Origin: Deltaproteobacteria bacterium RBG_13_49_15
GTDB lineage: Bacteria > Desulfobacterota > Desulfobacteria > Desulfobacterales > UBA2156
Assembly (NCBI GenBank): GCA_001797695.1
Contig: MGQD01000015.1
Span: 8,006 to 22,703 of the forward strand
Direction: 5' to 3'
DNA length: 14,698 nucleotides
In this document: positions 1-7,268 of the stretch, in pieces
Layout: each line of letters opens with the position of its first letter
Numbering within the stretch: the first letter of the stretch is position 1
Notes under the pieces: generated by a model
Seen by the model: only the letters and a program-made list of their open reading frames with translations
What the model was told of the DNA's origin: nothing
Databases searched by the model: none
Translations under genes and position numbers: made by a program

Positions 1-69
1 GAAAAAAACCGATAAAAAGACTCCTAATATCATGATCGCAAACCTAAGTCTGTGCCTCATATCGTCCAT
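1..69 (-). CDS. N-terminus of a membrane protein, cut by the window edge
   Basis: On the minus strand an ATG at 69-67 opens a frame that runs off the left edge after 23 codons. The visible residues are a charged start (MDDMRHRLR) followed by a strongly hydrophobic stretch (FAIMILGVFLSVFF), the pattern of a first transmembrane helix or uncleaved signal anchor. An in-frame GTG lies nine bases further upstream at 78-76 and an internal ATG at 60-58; none has a strong ribosome binding site, so the start is uncertain. It would be transcribed divergently from the response regulator at 423. Too little is visible to name a family. Confidence 0.35.
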   Translation of the reverse strand, partial: MDDMRHRLRFAIMILGVFLSVFF

Positions 70-422
70 CCGATTCACATTTGCTATATTGGTTGGGGTC
101 CTATATCATCAAAGGTGTATGGCTCTAAATGCCTTAATGCGTAGTATGCAAAAAATATGCAAAAAAATAAAGAAAAATTTTTCCCAATAATTCAAATAAG
201 ATATAAAAATCTTCAGCCACACAGAACTTGATTGTTGGGTAAATTATTTCCATCGACTATGAAAAATTTTTCCAATCGGTATAACCATCGGGGAATATGA
301 GGCTCATCGATTCTGCTAAAAAATGAAAAAAAATGTTGAAAAAATGTTACATGTATGGTGTCATACACTCCTATTGATATTCGTAGGTATTTTTCCGACC
401 ACAAGATACTGGAGCCATTAAC
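70..422. other. AT-rich divergent intergenic region
   Basis: No gene is supported here. The stretch is clearly richer in A and T than the flanking coding DNA, with several runs of A and the direct repeat TATGCAAAAAA copied twice in tandem near 148-170. It should hold the promoters of the divergent membrane protein and of the response regulator. I found no convincing -35/-10 pair; the one structured element is the inverted repeat at 352-367, listed separately. Confidence 0.5.
352..367. promoter_or_regulatory. Inverted repeat, possible operator of the response-regulator gene
   Basis: TGTATG, a four-base spacer GTGT, then CATACA form a perfect dyad of six-base arms. It ends 55 bases before the GTG start of the regulator. 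The size and symmetry suit a dimeric helix-turn-helix protein, and LuxR-family regulators often control their own gene, but binding is purely inferred. Confidence 0.3.
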
Positions 423-2135
423 GTGCCGCGAATTCTCGTCGTTGACGATGAACCGATCATCCTCATGGTCCTGGAAAGCCAGTTGACCCAGATGGGGCAT
501 GATATCGTAGGTCCGGCTACAACCGGCGAAGAAGCCTTTCAGATAGCCGATGCGAAAAAGCCGGACCTTATATTAATGGACATTGCCTTGAGCTCCAGAT
601 ACGACGGCATCATCGCAGCCCGGCAGATCTACGATCAATTCCGTATTCCCATCATCTTCATCACCGGCCACAAAGAAGACGACGTCATCGAAATGGCCAA
701 GGAGTGCATGCCCGCTGCATATATCACCAAACCCATCGAGTTCGGGCAACTTAAAGCTTCCATCGAAATCGCCCTGTACCGAAGAGAGATTGAAAATCGG
801 TTGCACGAGACAGAAAATCGCTTCCGCCTGATCGCCGAACACAGCAGTGATGTCATCTGGACCGCCGATCTTAATCTCAAATTGACCTACATTTCCCCTT
901 CCGTAAAAACGCTTCTCGAATTCAGTCCGGATGAATTCATGGGGCAAAAACTCGAATGGATCTTTTCGCCTCAATCCTTTAAGGCGGTCATGAAGCTGTA
1001 CACTCTGGAGCTTAAAAGAGGCATGAGATTCCAAAATACGGGCAATATTGGAAACTCCCTGGAACTTGAGCTGATCAAAAAAAGCGGAGCAAAAATTTGG
1101 ACCGAATTTAGAATCGGCATTTTGCGCGACGAAGAGGACCGCCCCAAAACGATTTTCGGAATCACCCGCGATATCACCACCCGCAAAAAAGCCGAGGCGG
1201 AAATAAAAAAAGCAAAAAGCGAGCTTGAAATCAAAATTAAAAAACGCACCGCCGAACTTGAGCTAACAAACCAGGATCTTCAAAGACTCCTCAACGAGTA
1301 TCAGCAGATTGAAAGAGAATTGCGTGAGAGCGAAAAAAAATATCGCTCGCTTGTGGAAACCATGAACGACGGATTCGTTCTTTGCGATCAAAACGGAGGC
1401 ATTGCGTATGCCAACAAGGCCTATCTGCAAATGATCCGTTATTCTCAGAACGAAGTTCTTGGACACCCTTATTCAGACTTTTGCCACAAAGAAAGCATGG
1501 GGGTTGTGTCCAAGCAAAAAGAACTGAGAAAAAAAGGCATCAAGGACCCTTATGAAATCACCATGGTGAACAAGGAAGGCCAAAACATTTACTGCATCGT
1601 CAGCCCTCAAGCTATCTTCGGTGAAAAGGATGAATTTAAAGGAAGCTTTTCAACCATAACAGATATTTCAAACCTGAAAAAAACGGAAGAGGAGCTCAAA
1701 GTCAAAAGCGCTCATTTGCAGGAACTCAACACCGCTTTGAAAATTCTTCTGGAGAGGCGGGACGAAGACCGGCACACCATGGAGGAACGCATCCTTTATA
1801 ATGTCAAGACGCGCATCATACCTCATCTGGAAAAAGTGAAACAGGCCAATCTAACCGATCGCTTATCCGCTTATCTTCAGGTGATCGAATCCCAGCTCAT
1901 GGATTTGGTTTCGCCTTTTGCCCGGGAGCTTTCCACGAAATTCCTGGACCTCACGCCGACCGAAATTCAAATCGCCAATTACATCAAGGAAGGAAGGTCT
2001 TCCAAGGAAATTTCCGGGCTTCTGGGCGTGGCCAAATGCACGGTGGATACGCACCGGAATCAAATCCGTAAAAAATTGAAAATCAGCGGGCGCACCGAAA
2101 ACTTGAGATCGTACCTCCTTTCCTTTGATAAGTAA
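423..2135 (+). CDS. Response regulator with two PAS domains and a LuxR-type DNA-binding domain
   Basis: This 570-residue cytoplasmic protein probably switches transcription in response to phosphorylation and to a signal sensed by its PAS domains. Residues 1-120 form a receiver domain: acidic D8/D9, phospho-acceptor D53 (LILMD), switch T81 (FITGH) and K103 (ITKP). PAS domain 1 covers about 132-250, a charged coiled coil about 255-305, PAS domain 2 about 305-418, and a second helical linker leads to a LuxR/GerE helix-turn-helix at 510-565 (LTPTEIQIANYIKEGRSSKE). The start is GTG, supported by GGAG eight bases upstream. There is no transmitter (kinase) domain and no neighbouring sensor kinase, so the partner is unknown. 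Receiver-PAS-LuxR proteins with this C-terminal region are typical of sulfate-reducing Deltaproteobacteria. Domain calls are solid; the regulon cannot be read from the sequence. Confidence 0.93.
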   Translation: MPRILVVDDEPIILMVLESQLTQMGHDIVGPATTGEEAFQIADAKKPDLILMDIALSSRYDGIIAARQIYDQFRIPIIFITGHKEDDVIEMAKECMPAAYITKPIEFGQLKASIEIALYRREIENRLHETENRFRLIAEHSSDVIWTADLNLKLTYISPSVKTLLEFSPDEFMGQKLEWIFSPQSFKAVMKLYTLELKRGMRFQNTGNIGNSLELELIKKSGAKIWTEFRIGILRDEEDRPKTIFGITRDITTRKKAEAEIKKAKSELEIKIKKRTAELELTNQDLQRLLNEYQQIERELRESEKKYRSLVETMNDGFVLCDQNGGIAYANKAYLQMIRYSQNEVLGHPYSDFCHKESMGVVSKQKELRKKGIKDPYEITMVNKEGQNIYCIVSPQAIFGEKDEFKGSFSTITDISNLKKTEEELKVKSAHLQELNTALKILLERRDEDRHTMEERILYNVKTRIIPHLEKVKQANLTDRLSAYLQVIESQLMDLVSPFARELSTKFLDLTPTEIQIANYIKEGRSSKEISGLLGVAKCTVDTHRNQIRKKLKISGRTENLRSYLLSFDK

Positions 2136-2158
2136 TCGTTTTTCCTTATCCCCTTTTC

Positions 2159-2196
2159 TGCACAAAAATATGAAATATTTTTCACAATATTGTGCA
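2159..2196. repeat. Nested AT-rich palindromes after the regulator gene
   Basis: Three symmetric elements overlap within 38 bases. AAAAATAT-GAA-ATATTTTT (2164-2182) is a perfect hairpin with eight-base arms; CACAATATTGTG (2183-2194) is a perfect 12-base palindrome; TGCACA (2159-2164) and TGTGCA (2191-2196) bracket the whole. Starting 24 bases after the regulator's stop, the first hairpin could act as a weak terminator, although it has no GC-rich stem. Alternatively the palindromes are operators for the gene at 2393. Confidence 0.45.
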
Positions 2197-2299
2197 TCCT
2201 TTTAACAACAGCGCTGAATGGCATTGGTCCCTATTTTAAATTTCGATATATTTTCAAATAGATAGAAAGTTATTAAAAGTGCAATTAAAAAATCATTGA

Positions 2300-2315
2300 T
2301 GGTATATTCCTTGCA
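2300..2315 (+). promoter_or_regulatory. Sigma-54-like (-24/-12) promoter
   Basis: TGGTATATTCCTTGCA matches the RpoN consensus TGGCAC-N5-TTGC at its essential parts: GG and GC separated by exactly ten bases, with TTGCA at the -12 element. It points at the 45-residue gene whose ATG is at 2393, leaving an untranslated leader of roughly 65 bases. Expression would then need RpoN and an enhancer-binding activator; none is encoded in the window. Confidence 0.5.
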
Positions 2316-2392
2316 TCATGTATTTGCCGGTTTCCTATTCGGAATAAAATGTTGGTCTTTCATGAACGTCCCCAAAAATAAAAAGTGACCCG

Positions 2393-2530
2393 ATGAACAG
2401 AGACAACGGAGGCAGGCGCACGGGAATCGAGCGCCGGCAATTTTCTTATTCCGTGCACATCCCGGAACGGAGAAACGGCCAAAACCGGCGCACCAACCCT
2501 GACCGGCGAAAAATCATACGGGTGAAATAA
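2393..2530 (+). CDS. Small arginine-rich protein with repeated RRxGxxRR-like motifs
   Basis: A 45-codon frame runs from ATG at 2393 to TAA at 2528-2530. The product is very basic and contains a degenerate internal repeat: GGRRTGIERRQFSY, then PERRNGQNRRTNPDRRK. Between the Arg clusters lies the segment FSYSVHIPERR. I recall similar small proteins with RRxGxDRR repeats from other Deltaproteobacteria, annotated as hypothetical; the function is unknown. Support for a real gene comes from the composition, the internal repeat, a sigma-54-like promoter 78 bases upstream and a hairpin terminator starting directly after the stop codon. The ribosome binding site is poor, the main weakness of the call. 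The charge suggests RNA, DNA or anionic membrane contact, but that is only inference. Confidence 0.6.
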   Translation: MNRDNGGRRTGIERRQFSYSVHIPERRNGQNRRTNPDRRKIIRVK

Positions 2531-2564
2531 AAAGACCCCGGTCGAAAATCCGGCCTGGGCCTTT
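2531..2564. terminator. Hairpin terminator between convergent genes
   Basis: The arms 2531-2544 and 2551-2564 pair over 14 positions with two mismatches and one G-U, closing a six-base loop. Read on the minus strand the hairpin is followed by a run of five T, then ATTT, so it best serves the ATPase gene ending at 2621. In the plus direction the T tract is short (TTT), but the hairpin directly follows the stop of the 45-residue gene and could serve both. Confidence 0.6.
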
Positions 2565-2620
2565 GCCTATTTAACAAGAACATCCTTTTCAATCGGATCG
2601 GTTCCTTAGATTTCACTTGT

Positions 2621-3763
2621 CTACCTTTTCATCATTTCACGCCAAAAATCCCATATCGCCTTTGCCGACTCATCATAAACTTCAGGCCGGTAAAAATATC
2701 CGGCTGCCAGGATCACGCACAAAGCGATCAATAGAAAAGTTCCTGCCTTCATAAACAGGCCTGTCCGGATTCTTTCAGCGGTCGGTTCAACGACCGGTTC
2801 AACAACCGTTGTTTCATGCACCGCTCCTGCTTTCTCAGTTACAACTTCTTCCGGCTTTTTCTCACGTGCATCCGCCTTTTCGCCGGCAACGCCCTTTGCG
2901 GTCCCAACGGCTTCATCTGTCCCGGAGGCCTCGACAGCCCCGGTTCCCTCGCTTTGACCCGGAATCCTGAGCTCCGCATCGCATTCCCGGACGGTTCCGG
3001 AATCGATGATCTGCACACCCCTGACATATCCGGTTAAAAGCGCATGATCGCATAAAATGTTGATGCGCCGAGGGTACCCTGCTGTCAGGCGATGGATCTC
3101 CGTAAGCGCATCGCCGGTAAAGACCGTCCGGTTGATGACGCCGACAATCCCAAGCCGGAATTGGATATACTCCCGGGTCTCTTCTATCGAAAGCGGCTCT
3201 ATGTTGTAATTGATGGTTATTCGCTGCCGGAGCGCTTTGTTTTTCGGGTCGAGCAGCATCTCGTTCAATTCGTTCTGGCCAACGAAAAAGATGTTTAAGA
3301 GCTTCGTCCCTTCGAGCTCGAAGTTGGAGAGAAGCCGGATTTCTTCAAGAAGCTCCGAACTGATCCGTTGTGCCTCATCGATGATCAGGAGCACCTTCTC
3401 GCGCTTGATAAATGCCAACTGAAGGAATTTATCGAAATACGCAAGAAACTCTCCCTTGGTAGTGAAGGTTTTATTGATGCCAAATGCTTTGGCGACGTAG
3501 TTGAAAAAATCGAGCTTCTCCAGTCCCGGATCAAAAATGCTTGCCCAGACGACATCTGTTTTGAGGTTTTGCAAAAGGGCGTGGATCAGCGTGGTTTTCC
3601 CGGTCCCCACATCGCCGGTTAAAAGTAAAAACCCCCTGCTGTCGAGCACACCGTATTTGAGGATCGCAAGCGCCTCCTTGTGCTTTTCCCCAAGCCACAG
3701 GAATTTCGGGTCCGAGCTGATCTGAAACGGCTTGGCCGTCATGTTATAGTGAGTTAGATACAT
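2621..3763 (-). CDS. ExeA/GspA-like AAA ATPase with a C-terminal membrane anchor
   Basis: This 380-residue protein belongs to the ExeA/GspA branch of AAA ATPases, which in other bacteria help assemble secretion machinery or accompany exopolysaccharide/PEP-CTERM loci. The family opening is clear (MYLTHYNMTAKPF, then SSDPKFLWLGEKHKEALAIL). Walker A is GDVGTGKT at 50-57, Walker B VLLIIDE at 124-130, followed by a sensor-1-like strand (FFVGQNE near 159-165). A low-complexity linker rich in Glu, Ala, Val and Gly covers about 270-335. One hydrophobic helix at about 338-358 and a short tail of about 20 residues follow; the bulk is probably cytoplasmic and the tail periplasmic. No peptidoglycan-binding domain follows the helix, unlike classical ExeA. 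The ribosome binding site is weak and the start lies at the edge of the TTCGAA repeat field. Confidence 0.88.
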   Translation of the reverse strand: MYLTHYNMTAKPFQISSDPKFLWLGEKHKEALAILKYGVLDSRGFLLLTGDVGTGKTTLIHALLQNLKTDVVWASIFDPGLEKLDFFNYVAKAFGINKTFTTKGEFLAYFDKFLQLAFIKREKVLLIIDEAQRISSELLEEIRLLSNFELEGTKLLNIFFVGQNELNEMLLDPKNKALRQRITINYNIEPLSIEETREYIQFRLGIVGVINRTVFTGDALTEIHRLTAGYPRRINILCDHALLTGYVRGVQIIDSGTVRECDAELRIPGQSEGTGAVEASGTDEAVGTAKGVAGEKADAREKKPEEVVTEKAGAVHETTVVEPVVEPTAERIRTGLFMKAGTFLLIALCVILAAGYFYRPEVYDESAKAIWDFWREMMKR

Positions 3764-4075
3764 TCGAAGTTCAAAGTGCCTTTAGTTCGAAATTCAAAGT
3801 GCCGCTCCGTTTCTAAATTTATGTCTCAGAGATTGGATTGAATTACTCTACATGGTATGCTTGTCCGCTTCTGGCAGGATGGAGGACCTGGGGAAAAAGG
3901 GCTCTCATGCAACTTCTCACTTTGAACTTCTTATCTCTCTCTTATCCTAACGACTTCTTCCTTAACTTCGAACTTGTCACTTCGAACTTCAAACTTATAA
4001 CTTCGAACTTCTTAAAATTACCAAATTCCTCAACTTAGAACTTCGAACTTATAATTTTGAACTTCTTTCCTCAAG
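3763..4075. repeat. Field of degenerate TTCGAA-centred repeats
   Basis: The gap between two leftward genes is filled with variants of one short word. The left block holds TTCGAAGTTCAAAGTGCC (3763-3780) and TTCGAAATTCAAAGTGCC (3786-3803), differing at one base. The right block holds four exact copies of ACTTCGAACTT (3965-3975, 3979-3989, 4000-4010, 4040-4050) plus TTTGAACTTC variants at 3921-3930 and 4056-4065. The two blocks are in opposite orientation: GAAGTTCAAAGTG at 3766-3778 has its perfect 13-base complement at 3918-3930. The stretch 3804-3910 between them is ordinary non-repetitive DNA. Spacing is irregular, so this is not a CRISPR array. No gene is supported here. Confidence 0.75.
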
Positions 4076-4083
4076 AACGTCCC

Positions 4084-4812
4084 CTAATTTGGGTGGTATT
4101 GCGGTTCCAGCCCCGTCAGCAGCATTGAGAGCGTCTTGGGATGAAACTCCTTGAGCTTTTTTTCCATCTCCGCCACGATCCCGATATACGGCACTCTTAG
4201 TCCATGGTATTCCACCGGATCCCCTATCTGCTTGAAATATATCCCGAAATGCCTCAGCGCATAAAACAATTTCTGCTCCGTGATCATATAGAGGTGCGTA
4301 ATCCCCCGGCGCTTAGCCTCGTGATACATGGCCTGGTAAAGACCCAAAACGATCATCGGTCGCTCCCTCTGCTTTTGCTCCTTATCCGGGCGCCCATCAT
4401 TGGCCAAAATCCCACCCTCCGATTTTTTCAAATACGATTCCACGCCGAAGATCCCGTCCTCCTGCCGCCTTCGATAGGTCTTGCTCACTGCCAGCCTCGA
4501 AATCTCGGAAGTCCTCTCCGGCGGCGGCGGCTTCAGTCCGTTGAAGTTGAGTCTCGCCGCATGCTCAATGGGAAACCCCTTCTTCGAATCCAGAATCATC
4601 CGGATGGTCCCGATGACTTCATCGTCTGAGTCCATCGCCGCAAAATGGATCGACACCGGATCGTACTCATCCATTTCCACCCCCCCGGGATGGTCACCGG
4701 GTTTTTCAAAGCAAAATTCCTCCACATAAATCTTATACCGAAGCCGGTGTATGGCTTTTCGCACCTCTTCGGAATCCACCAAACCAAACTTGAACGGTCC
4801 CTGGGTCAGCAT
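4084..4812 (-). CDS. FeeM-like N-acyltransferase, PEP-CTERM/exosortase-associated type
   Basis: The 242-residue product resembles the GNAT-fold acyltransferases found with exosortase loci (TIGR03694-type, related to the N-acyl amino acid synthase FeeM), which transfer a fatty acyl group to an amine. Recognisable elements are the early RYKIYVEEF block (25-33), the acidic MDEYDP motif (47-52), the central strand EVIGTIRMI (65-73) and the conserved SEISRLAVS segment (102-110). The C-terminal part (KRRGITHLYMITEQ, then LRHFGIYFKQIG) also fits this family. The start is backed by GGGAG seven bases upstream of ATG. It has no signal peptide and should be cytoplasmic. No exosortase or PEP-CTERM protein is visible in the window, so its substrate and partners are unknown. 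It is transcribed divergently from the LolA-like gene at 4994. Confidence 0.85.
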   Translation of the reverse strand: MLTQGPFKFGLVDSEEVRKAIHRLRYKIYVEEFCFEKPGDHPGGVEMDEYDPVSIHFAAMDSDDEVIGTIRMILDSKKGFPIEHAARLNFNGLKPPPPERTSEISRLAVSKTYRRRQEDGIFGVESYLKKSEGGILANDGRPDKEQKQRERPMIVLGLYQAMYHEAKRRGITHLYMITEQKLFYALRHFGIYFKQIGDPVEYHGLRVPYIGIVAEMEKKLKEFHPKTLSMLLTGLEPQYHPN

Positions 4813-4993
4813 GGCTTTGCTCCCTGTTTTGCAGCCGGTTTGAATCCAGACTCAAAAGTATAAAAATCCGCAATCCGGCAGCGAAAAATTGTTCCTCTTA
4901 TTTATCTTTCTTGATTTTAGGGATTCTTTTTTCTAAAAAAGATACCAAGATATTTTCGCATTTATGTTGATATAATAGGACAGGAACTTGGTA

Positions 4994-5815
4994 ATGATTA
5001 CACAGAAATCTGGAAATTATCAAGTAATTTTATATGCGGCCTTAATTTTTCTTTTTTTCGCCTGCTCCGGGTCCCATGCAGCAGAATCCAAATCCATATC
5101 CTCCGGAAGCCAAATCACCGGCCGCGAGCTTGCCCAAAAAGTTTACAGCCGGGAAAACGGCGATGACGCCGTCGCCCAAATGCATATGATCCTGATCGAC
5201 GAAAGCGGAAAAGAGCGTGTGCGCGAATTTACGGCCTATCGGAAAGATTTCGTCGCCTTGTCCCGACAAGTTCTTCGCTTCACCGCACCTTCCGACATTC
5301 AAGGAACCGCTTTTCTGTCCATCGAAAAAACCGGCGGGGAAACCGAGCAATTCCTCTTCCTCCCGTCCCTGCGCCGATCCCGCCGCATCGTTTCCTCCCA
5401 AAAATCTCACCGATTCGTCAACTCCGACTTTTCCTACGAAGACATGGAGCGCCGCCCGGTCGACTCCTTTGATCACCGTATCGCCGGAGAAGAAAAAATC
5501 GACAGCGTCGAATGCCTGATTTTGGAGAGCACCCCAAAAAATAAAGCGAATTCCCAGTACTCACTGATCAAAAGCTGGATCGCAAAAGATACCGACATTC
5601 CTCTCAAAGCCGATCATTTCGATGAAAAGAAAGAACTTCTCAAAACCTACCGGGTCCTCGAGGTCAAACCGTTCCAAAACATCAAAACCGAAACGTACCT
5701 GGTTATGGAAGACGCCAAGCGCCGAACCAAAACCGTATTAACGCTTGTGAAGATTTCCTACAATACCGGAATAAAAGACGACATATTTACACAAACAAAA
5801 CTCGAAAACTGGTGA
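4994..5815 (+). CDS. LolA-like outer-membrane lipoprotein-sorting protein (module 1)
   Basis: This 273-residue exported protein belongs to the LolA-like family usually annotated as outer membrane lipoprotein-sorting protein (COG2834/PF17131 type), thought to carry lipids or lipidated proteins across the periplasm. The first 32 residues are a signal peptide with a long hydrophobic core, probably cut in SHA-AES; a Cys after FFA could alternatively be a poor lipobox. Family-typical segments follow: DDAVAQMHMILID, the FTAPSDIQGTAFLSIE strand pair, FLFLPSLRRSRRI, and DSVECLILESTPK ahead of a WIAKDTDIPLKAD strand. I prefer ATG at 4994 (AGGA eight bases upstream) to the in-frame TTG at 4988, which almost touches that site. 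The barrel gene starts 16 bases downstream, so the two are co-transcribed. Relatives often sit with an MMPL/RND pump; none is adjacent. Confidence 0.85.
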   Translation: MITQKSGNYQVILYAALIFLFFACSGSHAAESKSISSGSQITGRELAQKVYSRENGDDAVAQMHMILIDESGKERVREFTAYRKDFVALSRQVLRFTAPSDIQGTAFLSIEKTGGETEQFLFLPSLRRSRRIVSSQKSHRFVNSDFSYEDMERRPVDSFDHRIAGEEKIDSVECLILESTPKNKANSQYSLIKSWIAKDTDIPLKADHFDEKKELLKTYRVLEVKPFQNIKTETYLVMEDAKRRTKTVLTLVKISYNTGIKDDIFTQTKLENW

Positions 5816-5831
5816 CATCCGTCTTACGGCC

Positions 5832-7268
5832 ATGACCCGACGCATTACCTTAAATCCACGTTCACACTTCCTGACCGCCGCCGTTCTCGCCGTCCTCATC
5901 TCTTTCTTCTTTGTTCCATATTTTGCGGCGGCCGAACCTGAAAAAAACCCGAAAACCGATTCTGATCTAAGCGAGGAGCCGTTGAAATTCAAAGGATTTC
6001 TATATCTTCGCGGCGGCCAGGACATCGAAGAGGACGCCCCCAGCGAACAGAAAAACTCATTTCGAAACATCGTCCGCCTTGAAGGAAAGTGGTATCCGGA
6101 AAAAACAAGCAACAAATACCTTCTGGCATCGGTCAAATCGGATTATCTATGGTTCGGTTCGGAACCTGAATGGGATGACTATGAGTTCAATCTTTATGAG
6201 GGATTTCTCTACTATCGCGAAGGTCCGCTTGACCTCACATTCGGCAGGCAAATCATTCGTTGGGGAAAAACCGACGACATCAGCCCCGTCGACACCCTTA
6301 ATGCGCAGGACCTGAGGGAGTTCATCGTGCCGGATTACGGCGACCGAAAAATTCCCAACTGGATGGTGCGACTGAGGCTTCTCTTTAGCGCCGTCAACAT
6401 AGAAGGGGTGTATATCCCGCTTTTCGAACCTGCACAGTTCGACTATTTCGGAACCGATTGGGCCGTCTTCGGACATCTTAAAACCGACGTTCTCAAAAGC
6501 GACCTTCCGGCGCCGTTAAAGGAGTATATTCGGAATCTTTCGGTCAACGACGAAAGACCGACGGAAAAGTTTGAAAATGGTGAGTGGGGAATCCGTATCT
6601 ACAGGCCTGTTGCGGGTTGGGACGTGGGGGTGAGCTACCTTTACGCCTGGGAGGATTTCCCTTTTTTTGAATCCTTTCCCATCAAAAACATCCATACCAA
6701 CGGATCGATATCCTACGAGGCACTGAAAAAAGCCCTTGCAGGCGCGGTTTTCACCGATGAATCCATCGAGGTGCGGTACAAACGCGTTCATCAGGCTGGA
6801 TTCGAGTTCGAGACAACCCTCGGTGTCTTCGGCTTGAGGGGAGAATTCGCCTATTACGACCTGCAGTCTTTTCTCACGGCCTCACTGACTTCCATGCGAA
6901 AGCCGGTCTATCATTATATCCTGGGAGTGGATTATTCCGGAGAAAGCGACTGGTATGTGAATCTTCAATTTTCCCACCAGATCATCGCGGATTACGATCC
7001 GGACATCCTTTACTTCGAGGAGCATAACACCTCTCTCCTGGGTAAGCTCGAAAAAGGATTTTGGGACGGCAATTTCAGGGTCAAACTCGAATACGGCGTC
7101 TTCTTAAACCAGGAAGGCCACTACCTGTCTCCGGCCGTCATTTTCAAATACATCCCGAATCTCGATATCACCCTCGGCGGCAAAATTTTCGGCGGAAAGC
7201 CCGACACCTTCTTCGGCCGATACAATGCCAACGATGAAATTTTCCTCTCCCTCAAATACCAATTCTAA
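5832..7268 (+). CDS. DUF1302-like outer-membrane beta-barrel protein (module 1)
   Basis: The 478-residue product starts with a clear signal peptide (basic MTRRITLNPRSHF, hydrophobic core, cut near FAAA-EP) and then shows alternating polar and hydrophobic beta strands up to a C-terminal aromatic (LKYQF), the hallmark of an outer-membrane barrel recognised by BamA. A conserved block near residues 135-165 (TFGRQIIRWGKTDDISPVD, then LNAQDLREF) matches the DUF1302 family, whose genes habitually follow a LolA-like gene. It probably forms the outer-membrane end of a lipid or lipoprotein transport route. The gap to the preceding gene is 16 bases; the ribosome binding site is weak, suggesting coupling to it. 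The stop codon overlaps the decayed PIN fragment that converges from the right. Confidence 0.85.
   Translation: MTRRITLNPRSHFLTAAVLAVLISFFFVPYFAAAEPEKNPKTDSDLSEEPLKFKGFLYLRGGQDIEEDAPSEQKNSFRNIVRLEGKWYPEKTSNKYLLASVKSDYLWFGSEPEWDDYEFNLYEGFLYYREGPLDLTFGRQIIRWGKTDDISPVDTLNAQDLREFIVPDYGDRKIPNWMVRLRLLFSAVNIEGVYIPLFEPAQFDYFGTDWAVFGHLKTDVLKSDLPAPLKEYIRNLSVNDERPTEKFENGEWGIRIYRPVAGWDVGVSYLYAWEDFPFFESFPIKNIHTNGSISYEALKKALAGAVFTDESIEVRYKRVHQAGFEFETTLGVFGLRGEFAYYDLQSFLTASLTSMRKPVYHYILGVDYSGESDWYVNLQFSHQIIADYDPDILYFEEHNTSLLGKLEKGFWDGNFRVKLEYGVFLNQEGHYLSPAVIFKYIPNLDITLGGKIFGGKPDTFFGRYNANDEIFLSLKYQF

Noticed and set aside
213..500. 95-codon minus-strand frame across the regulator leader and start
   Set aside because: It overlaps the well-supported regulator start, has no domain or ribosome binding site, and its upstream half lies in AT-rich leader DNA.
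3838..4038. 66-codon plus-strand frame in the repeat field
   Set aside because: Its second half is simply the repeats translated (recurring TSNF/NFE units); no ribosome binding site and no domain.
3763..4075. Possible CRISPR array
   Set aside because: Repeat units are only about 11-18 bases, spacing is irregular (14, 21, 40 bases), orientation differs between blocks, and no cas genes are present.
4971..4976. TATAAT as -10 element of the LolA-like gene at 4994
   Set aside because: It would place the transcript start on the ribosome binding site, and no -35 hexamer lies at a suitable distance.
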